Below are positions 1-6,165 of a stretch of DNA of 15,500 nucleotides, piece after piece. The stretch is from NCBI GenBank assembly GCA_946615525.1, contig CAMOHW010000005.1, forward strand, positions 1 to 15,500. Reading direction: 5' to 3'. How positions within the stretch are numbered: position 1 is the first letter of the stretch; each line of letters begins with the position of its first letter. Origin of the DNA: an uncultured Clostridia bacterium. Its GTDB lineage: Bacteria; Bacillota; Clostridia; Oscillospirales; CAG-272. Made by a program: the position numbers and the translations under genes. The notes below the pieces were generated by a model. It had not been told where the DNA came from, made no database searches, and saw only the letters and a list, made by a program, of their open reading frames with translations.

Positions 1-37
1 GGGGGAGAACCACTTTTTTCAAAAAGGGTTCTCCCCC
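1..37 (-). terminator. GC-rich hairpin downstream of sigE, likely terminator
   Basis: GGGGGAGAACC (1-11) is perfectly complementary to GGTTCTCCCCC (27-37). The inner C-T-rich and A-rich stretches (13-18 with 21-26) can extend the stem past one bulged A. It lies 27 bases beyond the sigE stop codon. A U-tract for the minus strand would fall outside the window, so the terminator role is inferred from position and stem strength. Confidence 0.55.
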
Positions 38-63
38 TCTCGCGACCTATCCTTCTTCCTCCC

Positions 64-762
64 CTACAACCTTCCCGCCATGCGGGAGCGGAGATTGGAA
101 AGGATGCGTTTTTCCAGGCGGGAGATGTAGGATTGGGAAATGCCCATGCGGTCGGCGACCTCTTTTTGCGTGAGTTCCTCGCCCCCTCGGAAGCCGAATC
201 GCAGTTCGATCAATTCCCGCTCGCGCGGAGAGAGTTCGGCGATCGCGGCACGGACGGCTTCGCGCTCCTCGCGCAGTTCCATCTCGTAGCCAACGGTATC
301 CTCCTCGCTGCCCAGAACATCCGAAAGGAGCAGTTCGTTGCCGTCCCAATCCATGTTGATGGGCTCCTCCATGGAGATCTCCAATCGTCCGGAAGAACGC
401 TTGCGGATATACATTAAAATCTCGTTTTCAATGCAGCGCGAGGCATAGGTAGCAAGCTTGATATTCTTCTCGGCGCGAAAAGTTTTGACGGCTTTGACCA
501 GCCCCAGCGTGCCGATGGAGATCAAGTCCTCAATGCCCACTCCGGTGTTGTCAAAACGCTTGGCAAGAAAGGCGACCAGGCGCAGGTTATGCTCGATCAG
601 TTTGATTTGCGCCTCCTCTTCGTCAATGCGGGCGACCAACTCGCTCTCCTCCTCGGGAGTCAGGGGCGGCGGCAGGACCTGCGGTCCATTGATGTAAAAA
701 ATGCCGCGTGGAGCGATCCGGCGCAAGAACCAATCGCGCAACCGGGCAAAAAGACGAAACAT
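64..762 (-). CDS. sigE: RNA polymerase sporulation-specific sigma-E factor (pro-sigma-E)
   Basis: This is the mother-cell sigma factor of early sporulation, made as an inactive membrane-associated precursor. The 232-residue protein has a short basic, hydrophobic leader (about residues 1-22, rich in R, F and W). The conserved stretch around F22-Y23-I24 and LPPPL (30-34) follows, where SpoIIGA cleaves in the family. Sigma region 2 spans about 55-122 and includes NTGVGIEDLISIGTLGLVK and YASRCIENEILMYIRKR. NMDWDGNELLLSDVL (136-150) is typical of SigE. Region 4 (about 172-225) ends in the helix-turn-helix TQKEVADRMGISQSYISRLE. Length is close to the 239 residues of Bacillus subtilis SigE. The start at 762 has AAAGGAGG eight bases upstream. 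spoIIGA ends 30 bases upstream, so the two genes should be cotranscribed. The leader looks a few residues shorter than in B. subtilis. Confidence 0.96.
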   Translation of the reverse strand: MFRLFARLRDWFLRRIAPRGIFYINGPQVLPPPLTPEEESELVARIDEEEAQIKLIEHNLRLVAFLAKRFDNTGVGIEDLISIGTLGLVKAVKTFRAEKNIKLATYASRCIENEILMYIRKRSSGRLEISMEEPINMDWDGNELLLSDVLGSEEDTVGYEMELREEREAVRAAIAELSPRERELIELRFGFRGGEELTQKEVADRMGISQSYISRLEKRILSNLRSRMAGRL

Positions 763-792
763 GATGGATTCCTCCTTTGAAAAATGATGTAT

Positions 793-1656
793 TTAGTCCC
801 CGATCAGCGCGTCAAAGCCGGCGGCGCGTTCCCCGAGCGGTACGGGCGCAATCAGGTGGTTGGTCTGCCGCTTGTTTGCGCCCTTTCCCGTTTGGTCGAT
901 CAGCCAAAGTTCTTCCGGAAGAACGGCGATAAGCAGTCGTTTTCCCGTGGCGCCGCTCGCCGGGATCAAGCGCAGGCGGCGGGCAATTTCCGAATGTTGT
1001 AGATAGGCGATATCCGCTTGTTCCCCCAGCAGTTCCGGCGGCAGAATGCCGCGCAGTTTTCGGGGATCGCAAAGAATGACCGGGCGCCCCGAAATCGGCT
1101 CGCAGAGCAGATTCCCGGTATCCACCAACGCTCGAAAAACGGCTGTTTTGCCAAAGAGTTTTGCCTTTACCGTCACCCATTTTACCCGACTTGCCCTGCC
1201 GAGCAAGCGCCCTCCGCCGCGCGTCAGCAAACCGCTTACCAATGCCAAAACGGCAAATAGCCAAACCGAAATGTGGTCCTCGGTTACTGCGTCCAGTGGT
1301 AAATTAAGACGATTGAGCGCCCAAAACAGCGCCGTCATTACGCCTCCCAGAAACATAGAGAGAAGCAAAAACACCCCTACCGTCCGCGCTCCGCGGGCAA
1401 CGCTTTCTCCTTTTGCTGCAAACGCCGCCGCGCAAATGCCGCAGGCGGCAAGCGCGTCCAAAAGCAGTTCTCCGGCGCCGCCCAGCCCCAAAAGCAGGAC
1501 CCCCACTGAGAAAACACCCCCCAGCGCCGCCGCAAGGAACATTCTAAAGCGGCGGGGACGGCTATGTAGGATGAGTGCCGTCAGGTTCAGGCAGAGCAGA
1601 TCCATGCTGGCATTGACGAAAAAATAAAGGTCGGCGTAAACTTCCCCTTCCGGCAT
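793..1656 (-). CDS. spoIIGA: sigma-E processing peptidase SpoIIGA
   Basis: This is a membrane-embedded aspartic protease that removes the pro-peptide of sigma-E after a signal from the forespore. In the 287-residue protein, the N-terminal half contains about five hydrophobic segments (roughly 8-30, 38-58, 63-83, 92-113 and 129-147). A soluble protease domain follows, with the catalytic D179-T180-G181 in FRALVDTGNLLCEP and a following SGRPVILCD strand. Total length and the Asp position match the family (D183 in B. subtilis). An in-frame start at 1764 exists, but the ATG at 1656 is chosen: it has GGGGAGG about eight bases upstream and its protein begins directly with the first membrane segment. 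The longer form would add 36 residues unlike the family and would run through the promoter. The gene is directly followed by its substrate gene sigE. Confidence 0.94.
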   Translation of the reverse strand: MPEGEVYADLYFFVNASMDLLCLNLTALILHSRPRRFRMFLAAALGGVFSVGVLLLGLGGAGELLLDALAACGICAAAFAAKGESVARGARTVGVFLLLSMFLGGVMTALFWALNRLNLPLDAVTEDHISVWLFAVLALVSGLLTRGGGRLLGRASRVKWVTVKAKLFGKTAVFRALVDTGNLLCEPISGRPVILCDPRKLRGILPPELLGEQADIAYLQHSEIARRLRLIPASGATGKRLLIAVLPEELWLIDQTGKGANKRQTNHLIAPVPLGERAAGFDALIGD

Positions 1657-1682
1657 TTGTGTTTTTCCTCCCCGTTTGCAAG

Positions 1683-1704
1683 TTCTGCTTTCAGCATAGC
1701 AGAA
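1683..1704. repeat. inverted repeat overlapping the spoIIGA -10
   Basis: TTCTGCT (1683-1689) and AGCAGAA (1698-1704) form a perfect 7-base inverted repeat around an 8-base centre. It covers the candidate -10 and start point of the spoIIGA promoter. It could be an operator or the beginning of a 5' leader hairpin, or it could be chance. No known regulator is recognised. Confidence 0.4.
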
Positions 1705-1726
1705 ACGGGGAGATAAAACTGTCGAA
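1693..1726 (-). promoter_or_regulatory. candidate Spo0A-controlled spoIIG promoter
   Basis: The perfect Spo0A box TGTCGAA reads on the plus strand at 1720-1726 (TTCGACA on the minus strand). The minus-strand hexamer TCGACA (1725-1720) can act as a -35 overlapped by the box, and TATGCT (1698-1693) as a -10. The spacer would be 21 bases. The B. subtilis spoIIG promoter is known for a 0A box over its -35 and an unusually long 22-base spacer. The match is visible in sequence; regulation by Spo0A is inferred. A weaker AGCCGAA lies at 1734-1740. Confidence 0.6.
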
Positions 1727-1778
1727 ACCGAGAAGCCGAAAAAATTTTCTGTTGCCGCTACCAATTTGAGGGATTCTA

Positions 1779-1787
1779 TGATATAAT
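1779..1787 (+). promoter_or_regulatory. extended -10 promoter of the aminopeptidase-plsY operon
   Basis: TGATATAAT at 1779-1787 combines the TGn extension with a perfect TATAAT. No good -35 sits 16-18 bases upstream, which is tolerated in extended -10 promoters. Transcription would start near 1793-1795, about 45 bases before the ATG at 1839. It is divergent from spoIIGA in the same 182-base intergenic region. Confidence 0.65.
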
Positions 1788-1838
1788 AAAGGAAAACGAT
1801 CGTTCTTGTTGGCGCCCGGCGCCGGAAAGGAAATTGAT

Positions 1839-2921
1839 ATGTTGCTTGACCATATTCACGACCTGCAAGAAGAGCTTGCCTTTGCCAAAGCCGAAGCCGC
1901 TCTTTTGATCGACAAACTCAACCAACGCTATCTTTCGGGATTCGATTTTGACGACGGATATGTCCTCGTCACCCTCAAAAATGCCTATCTGATCACCGAT
2001 TTTCGCTACATCGAAGCGGCAAAAGCCGCCTGCGGCGATTTTATGGAAGTTCTTGCGCCCGAAATGACAGAAGCAACGCTTGTTGATCTTTTCCGCCGCG
2101 ACGGATGCAAAACCATACTGATCGAGGAAAAGACTCTGCCGCTGGCAAATTATGAAAAACTGTGTGCAAAGTTTGCGAACTTTTCCGTCAAGCCCGGCGC
2201 CTCCGCCATTTTGGGAGAGATGCGTCTTTGCAAAGACGAAGACGAACTTGCCGCCATCGCTCGCGCCCAGGCAATGACCGACGCGGCGTTTGCCCATATT
2301 CTGAAAGCCATTCGCCCCGGTGAAATGACCGAGATCGATGTGGCTCTGGAACTGGAATATTTTATGCGCAGAGCCGGCGCCTCGGGACTGGCGTTTGACA
2401 CCATTGTGGCGTCGGGGAGCGCGTCTTCCCGTCCGCACGCCGTTCCGCGCAATCAAAAACTGGAACGCGGATTTTTGACGCTGGATTTCGGCGCCAAAGC
2501 CGACGGCTACTGCGCGGATATGACCCGCACCATTGTCCTCGGCAAAGCCGACGCCGAAATGAAAAAACTTTACAACACCGTTCTGCGCGCGCAGACCGAG
2601 GCAATCGCCGCCGCGCACGAGGGCGCTTCCTGCTTCGGGCTGGATAAAATCGCCCGCGATATTATTGAGGGAGCGGGCTACCACGGGTGCTTCGGACACT
2701 CGCTGGGGCACGGCGTGGGGCTGTATATCCACGAAAATCCCCGTTTGGCGCCCGGCGCTCCCGCCGAGCGGCTCCTGGAACGCGGCAACACCTTTACCGT
2801 AGAACCCGGCATTTACATTGAGGGGCTTTACGGTTGCCGCATTGAAGATTTGTGCTGTATCCGCCCGGACGGCACCATGACCGATTTTGCACAAAGCCCC
2901 AAAGAATTGATTGAACTCTGA
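1839..2921 (+). CDS. M24 family Xaa-Pro aminopeptidase / dipeptidase
   Basis: This is a cytosolic metallopeptidase of the pita-bread M24B family, which trims N-terminal residues preceding proline or cleaves Xaa-Pro dipeptides. In the 360-residue form an N-terminal creatinase-like domain (about 1-120) precedes the catalytic domain. All five metal ligands are present: D216 (LTLDFGAKADGY), D227 (CADMTRT), H291 (GHSLGHGVGLYIHE), E322 (VEPGIYIE) and E336 (CRIEDL). The conserved H200 of RPHAVP is also present. The ATG at 1839 is chosen because GGAAAGG ends eight bases upstream. An in-frame TTG at 1806 has no ribosome site. It is the first gene of a plus-strand operon; plsY begins 33 bases after its stop. 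Whether it is an aminopeptidase P or a prolidase cannot be settled by sequence alone. Confidence 0.9.
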   Translation: MLLDHIHDLQEELAFAKAEAALLIDKLNQRYLSGFDFDDGYVLVTLKNAYLITDFRYIEAAKAACGDFMEVLAPEMTEATLVDLFRRDGCKTILIEEKTLPLANYEKLCAKFANFSVKPGASAILGEMRLCKDEDELAAIARAQAMTDAAFAHILKAIRPGEMTEIDVALELEYFMRRAGASGLAFDTIVASGSASSRPHAVPRNQKLERGFLTLDFGAKADGYCADMTRTIVLGKADAEMKKLYNTVLRAQTEAIAAAHEGASCFGLDKIARDIIEGAGYHGCFGHSLGHGVGLYIHENPRLAPGAPAERLLERGNTFTVEPGIYIEGLYGCRIEDLCCIRPDGTMTDFAQSPKELIEL

Positions 2922-2954
2922 CCGGCGACAGCCGGATCTGTGGAAAGGAGCAAC

Positions 2955-3695
2955 ATGATGCCGACCGAGAATGTTGCCGTTTGGAACCTGACACAATATC
3001 TCATGGTCCGGTGGGGTCTTGCCTCCGGCACCTTTGCCTATTCCGCCCTGCTGGTGGGCGGCGTCCTCGTTGCAGCCATCCTGCCCTATCTGTTGGGTAG
3101 TATCAATCCGGCAATCCTGATCTCCAAAGGGATCTACAAGCAGGATGTCCGCACGCTGGGCAGCGGTAACGCCGGGACTACCAATATGCTCCGCTCCTTC
3201 GGCAAAAAAGCCGCCGCGGCAACTTTGCTTTTGGATCTTTCCAAAGCCGCCGTTGCCTACTGGTTTGGATTTTTCTTCTTTTTCGGAATGACGGGTGGCG
3301 CCATTGCCGGATTCTTTGTGGTCATGGGTCACATCTTTCCGATCTTTGCAAAGTTTCGCGGCGGCAAAGGCGTTGCCTGCCTTGCCGTAGTTGCCCTTTG
3401 CCAAAGCCCCTTGACCTTTGCCATTGTGCTTGCCATTTGGCTGATCATTGTTTTCGGCACACGCTTTGTTTCGCTCGGCTCGGTCATGGCGGCTCTGCTC
3501 TATCCGCTCATCCTGCGCGCGTTTTTGGGCGCGGCGGACGGCGGAAATGTCGCCTTTGCCATTGCGGCGGTGGTGTTTGTCGTCCTGCGGCACTGGGAGA
3601 ATCTGAAACGCATTTACGAAGGCAAGGAACACAAACTGGACCTTTCCGGCAAGAAAAAGAAGGAGGGCAAGAACAATGGAAACCCAACTGCTTGA
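2955..3695 (+). CDS. plsY: acyl-phosphate:glycerol-3-phosphate acyltransferase PlsY
   Basis: This integral membrane enzyme transfers an acyl chain from acyl-phosphate to sn-glycerol-3-phosphate, the first step of phospholipid synthesis in most Gram-positive bacteria. The three family motifs are present: LLGSINPAI (46-54), RTLGSGNAGTTNMLR (66-80) and H126 with FPIFAKFRGGKGVA (128-141), separated by hydrophobic helices. At 246 residues it is longer than the usual roughly 200. The excess is an N-terminal stretch of about 35 residues before the first family helix and a Lys/Asn-rich hydrophilic tail. AAAGGAG (2944-2950) precedes two adjacent ATGs at 2955 and 2958; the second has slightly better spacing. 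A GTG at 2940 is too far upstream. The last 20 bases overlap the next gene, suggesting translational coupling. Confidence 0.94.
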   Translation: MMPTENVAVWNLTQYLMVRWGLASGTFAYSALLVGGVLVAAILPYLLGSINPAILISKGIYKQDVRTLGSGNAGTTNMLRSFGKKAAAATLLLDLSKAAVAYWFGFFFFFGMTGGAIAGFFVVMGHIFPIFAKFRGGKGVACLAVVALCQSPLTFAIVLAIWLIIVFGTRFVSLGSVMAALLYPLILRAFLGAADGGNVAFAIAAVVFVVLRHWENLKRIYEGKEHKLDLSGKKKKEGKNNGNPTA

Positions 3696-4869
3696 CCTTC
3701 TGCTTACCGCCTTTTCCAAAGAGGCACTCGTCAAGGCGGTGCTTTCCAAACCCGCCGACAAACGCGAACTGAAAACGGTGCTGACTCCGCGCAAAATCGG
3801 GGGAAATATCCTTTTGCAAGCCGAAACCTTTCTTGCCGACAACAAAGCCGTGCATGAAAACATTCCGCCCGAAGACAAACCCCGTCTTGCAGAGCTGATC
3901 GCCTCGCACGGGCAGGTCAACCTCATTACCTCGGCGGGCGAATGCGAACTGCGGCGTTCCAAAGCCGGCAAAGTAACCCTGCTCGGCGGCGAAAAACTGC
4001 ATCGCGCGCTTGCAGGAGGAGAGCCGCCCCGCGTCAACATTGCCAGAAACGACCGCCAAAAAGCGCGCATTCTTTCGGGGAGCGAGCCCTTTTTGCGCCT
4101 GTTGGGCGTGAGCGACGAAAACGGGCGCGTCTATGACAAAAAACAAGCCAAGTTCCGACAGATCAACCGCTTTTTGGAGTTGATACGCGATTGTCTGCCC
4201 TATCTGCCCAAAGAGGGAGAACTTCGCATTTGCGACCTCTGTTGCGGCAAAAGTTACCTTTCCTTTGCCGCCTACCATTATTTTGCAAACATTCTGGGGC
4301 GGCCGGTGCGTATGACCGGCGTGGACCTCAAACCGGACGTGATTGACTTTTGCAATTCGGCGGCGCGCACGCTCGGCTTTACCGGCCTGCAATTTCTGTT
4401 TGGCAATGTTGCCGCCTATGACGCCGGAGGGCACGTGCATCTCGTCCTCTCGCTCCACGCCTGCGATACCGCCACCGACCTGGTGCTTTCCCGCGCGGTC
4501 GCCTTTGGGGCGGATGTCATTCTTTCCACCCCCTGCTGCCATCACGAACTCAACCACAACCTGGATTGCCCCGCGCTCGGCTTCCTTTCGGAATACTCCA
4601 TGCTGCGCCAAAAGTTCTGCGACGCGGCAACCGACGCGCTCCGGCTGAAATACCTGGAGGCCTGCGGCTACACCACCGCCGCGCTGGAATTGATCGATCC
4701 GGAGGAAACCCCGAAAAACATTCTGCTCCGCGGATTGCGGCGCAAGGATTTTGACCCGGAGAGCACCGAAGCAAAGGACCTTTGGAACCGCTACGAAGCG
4801 GCAAAAACTTTTTTGGCAGGAGAAAATCATGTTCAAAAAACTCTTTCACAAAGCGCCAAAACCGAATAG
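3676..4869 (+). CDS. class I SAM-dependent methyltransferase, substrate unknown
   Basis: This 397-residue protein has an N-terminal region of about 170 residues without a recognised fold. A Rossmann methyltransferase domain follows: motif I ICDLCCGKSYLSF (185-197), the acidic ribose-binding end of strand 2 at D217 (TGVDLKP), LSLHACDTATD (258-268) and PCCHHELN (286-293). The glycine-poor LCCGKSYL motif, the LHACDTATD strand and the Cys-Cys-His-His segment recall the Methyltransf_32 type of domain, also found in eukaryotic GSTCD-like proteins and of unclear substrate. Several cysteines and histidines lie near the expected active site and could bind metal or act in catalysis; this is inference. 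The ATG at 3676 follows AAGGAGGG and lies inside the plsY end (20-base overlap). The following small gene overlaps its 3' end by 41 bases. Confidence 0.85.
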   Translation: METQLLDLLLTAFSKEALVKAVLSKPADKRELKTVLTPRKIGGNILLQAETFLADNKAVHENIPPEDKPRLAELIASHGQVNLITSAGECELRRSKAGKVTLLGGEKLHRALAGGEPPRVNIARNDRQKARILSGSEPFLRLLGVSDENGRVYDKKQAKFRQINRFLELIRDCLPYLPKEGELRICDLCCGKSYLSFAAYHYFANILGRPVRMTGVDLKPDVIDFCNSAARTLGFTGLQFLFGNVAAYDAGGHVHLVLSLHACDTATDLVLSRAVAFGADVILSTPCCHHELNHNLDCPALGFLSEYSMLRQKFCDAATDALRLKYLEACGYTTAALELIDPEETPKNILLRGLRRKDFDPESTEAKDLWNRYEAAKTFLAGENHVQKTLSQSAKTE

Positions 4870-5158
4870 CCGCGCCTATCGCCGCGAAATGGCAACAAAA
4901 ATTTGCGGTCACCATATCCGCTACATCACCGAAAAACGAGGTGATGCCGACGAGGTGATCGGGCGCGAGGGCTCGCTTGCCCAACGGGACGGAGAGCTAT
5001 TGGTGCATTCCTCTGCCGGCACCCTGTTTCGTTGCAACATTGACGAAATGGACGCCTGGGAACTGCTCTCCAAGGACGGCGTGACCATTACAGCACCCGA
5101 CCTGGAACACGGCGGCACCGTCCGCACCATTGTGGTTTATTATGTGTATTATCGTTGA
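4829..5158 (+). CDS. small conserved-looking protein of unknown function
   Basis: I do not recognise this 109-residue protein. A basic N-terminus (MFKKLFHKAPKPNSRAYRRE) precedes a compact, strand-rich domain of about 80 residues with alternating hydrophobic residues. It ends in the aromatic string VVYYVYYR. There is no membrane segment or signal peptide. It lacks an obvious catalytic motif; GHHIRYITEKRGDADEVIGR contains the only two histidines close together. The ATG at 4829 is chosen because GGCAGGAG lies just upstream. A longer frame from 4751 would overlap the methyltransferase gene by 119 bases and has no ribosome site. The 41-base overlap with the preceding gene implies coupled translation, and a terminator follows six bases after the stop, so it is the last gene of the operon. 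Confidence 0.75.
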   Translation: MFKKLFHKAPKPNSRAYRREMATKICGHHIRYITEKRGDADEVIGREGSLAQRDGELLVHSSAGTLFRCNIDEMDAWELLSKDGVTITAPDLEHGGTVRTIVVYYVYYR

Positions 5159-5164
5159 GCAAAA

Positions 5165-5189
5165 ACCGCCGGTTTTCCGGCGGTCTTTT
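5165..5189 (+). terminator. intrinsic terminator of the aminopeptidase-plsY operon
   Basis: ACCGCCGG (5165-5172), a TTTT loop and CCGGCGGT (5177-5184) form a perfect 8-base-pair hairpin, followed by CTTTT. An A-run precedes the stem. The U-tract is short, so some read-through into the next gene at 5232 is possible. Confidence 0.8.
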
Positions 5190-5231
5190 GCGATCGGTCG
5201 TTTTGACGCCCTATGAAAGGAGGTATTTTTC

Positions 5232-6011
5232 ATGTCGCTGTTGGTAGATGAACTGGACTTTCCGGCGCGGCGCGCCCGTTTTTGCCGCATTGCTTCCGCC
5301 GCCGCCCGCGAGCGCCATACCCGGGGCGCTTTCGGCTTTGGCACGCTCGGGGAAAAGCGCTTGCACGCTATCCTGAAAAAATACCTCTGCGAAAACACCG
5401 ACTATCACGAAGTCGGCATTCCCGGCACCCGGTTTCTTGCCGATATTCGCGTAGGTGACGAGATCTACGAGGTGCAAACCGGAGGGTTTGCGCCCCTGAA
5501 AACCAAACTGCAATACCTTTTGGAGCATACCCCTTGCACCGTGACCGTGGTGCATCCCGTTGTTGCCGAGCGCTCGCTTTGCTGGATCGACCCACGGGAC
5601 GGCTCGGTCTCGCCTGCGCGCCGCGTGGGCGGCGTGGGGCGCGCGGCAAACCTGCTTGCCGAACTTTATCCGCTCCTGCCGCTTTTGCCGGATGAACGCA
5701 TTTCCTTCCGGTTGCTGCTCCTCTCGGTGCAGGATTTTCGTCTGCTCAACCCCTCCGGGCGCGATCCCAAGCGCCATACTCGCCGGTTTGAGCGCCTGCC
5801 GGTGGATCTTTTGGAGGATATTACCTTTTCCTCCCCTGCCGATTTTCGCGATCTGTTGCCTGCCGACCTGCCCGAAACCTTTTCCGTTGCCGTCTTTTCC
5901 AAATGCGCCCGTCTGCGCCTGCGCGCCGCGTATTCCGCCGTTCATGTTTTGGAAAAACTCGGTATTTTCCGCCAAATCTCGGCAAAGCCCATGACCTTTG
6001 AGGTGGTATAG
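5232..6011 (+). CDS. unknown protein with a PD-(D/E)XK nuclease-like pattern
   Basis: I do not recognise the family with certainty. The 259-residue soluble protein begins with a helical region, then GEKRLHAILKKYL (40-52) carrying E41. HEVGIPGTRFLADIRVGDEI with D71 follows, then YEVQTGG with E80-V-Q82 and lysines K90 and K92. The order Glu, beta-hairpin Asp, Glu-x-Gln resembles the core of PD-(D/E)XK nucleases, where the last position is usually Lys but can be Gln (as in BglII). The C-terminal 45 residues (ARLRLRAAYSAVHVLEKLG) could be a winged-helix-like segment. AAAGGAGG at 5216-5223 lies eight bases before the ATG. The gene sits between a terminator and the rny promoter, so it is either expressed by read-through or from a promoter I cannot see. 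The gene call is firm; the nuclease reading is tentative. Confidence 0.8.
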   Translation: MSLLVDELDFPARRARFCRIASAAARERHTRGAFGFGTLGEKRLHAILKKYLCENTDYHEVGIPGTRFLADIRVGDEIYEVQTGGFAPLKTKLQYLLEHTPCTVTVVHPVVAERSLCWIDPRDGSVSPARRVGGVGRAANLLAELYPLLPLLPDERISFRLLLLSVQDFRLLNPSGRDPKRHTRRFERLPVDLLEDITFSSPADFRDLLPADLPETFSVAVFSKCARLRLRAAYSAVHVLEKLGIFRQISAKPMTFEVV

Positions 6012-6046
6012 CCGAGAAAAACTTTTGCTTATTTCCCGAAAGTGCA

Positions 6047-6075
6047 TTGACAATAAGTAGATAATATTGTATAAT
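6047..6075 (+). promoter_or_regulatory. consensus sigma-A promoter of rny
   Basis: A perfect TTGACA (6047-6052) and a perfect TATAAT (6070-6075) are separated by 17 bases in an A/T-rich stretch. Transcription should start near 6082, giving an untranslated leader of about 84 bases before the rny ATG. This is the strongest promoter visible in the window and suggests constitutive expression. Confidence 0.92.
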
Positions 6076-6092
6076 ATAATTTAGCATGATAT

Positions 6093-6122
6093 GCCTTACA
6101 CCCGAAAAACGCGGTAAAAGGC
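6093..6122 (+). promoter_or_regulatory. hairpin in the rny 5' leader
   Basis: GCCTT (6093-6097) pairs with AAGGC (6118-6122). With small bulges the stem continues through A6098-T6115, C6099-G6114, C6101-G6113 and C6103-G6111 to an AAAAA loop. It lies early in the leader and ends about 29 bases before the AAGGAGG at 6150-6156. It has no U-tract, so it is not a terminator. A role in mRNA stability or autoregulation is only a possibility. Confidence 0.4.
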
Positions 6123-6165
6123 TACAAATATCAGCAAAATTATTACATCAAGGAGGTTTTTTCTG

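Noticed and set aside
1657..1764. A 36-residue N-terminal extension of SpoIIGA
   Set aside because: The extension covers the promoter-like elements and Spo0A box, has no ribosome site, and SpoIIGA proteins begin near the first membrane helix, as from the ATG at 1656.
1776..4070. A 764-codon minus-strand open frame across the aminopeptidase and plsY genes
   Set aside because: The plus-strand genes carry full family motifs, ribosome sites and a promoter. The antisense frame shows no family motif and arises from codon bias.
5190..5231. A promoter directly before the nuclease-like gene
   Set aside because: A TTGACG-like element is present, but its -10 position would fall at the ribosome site and holds no TATAAT-like sequence.
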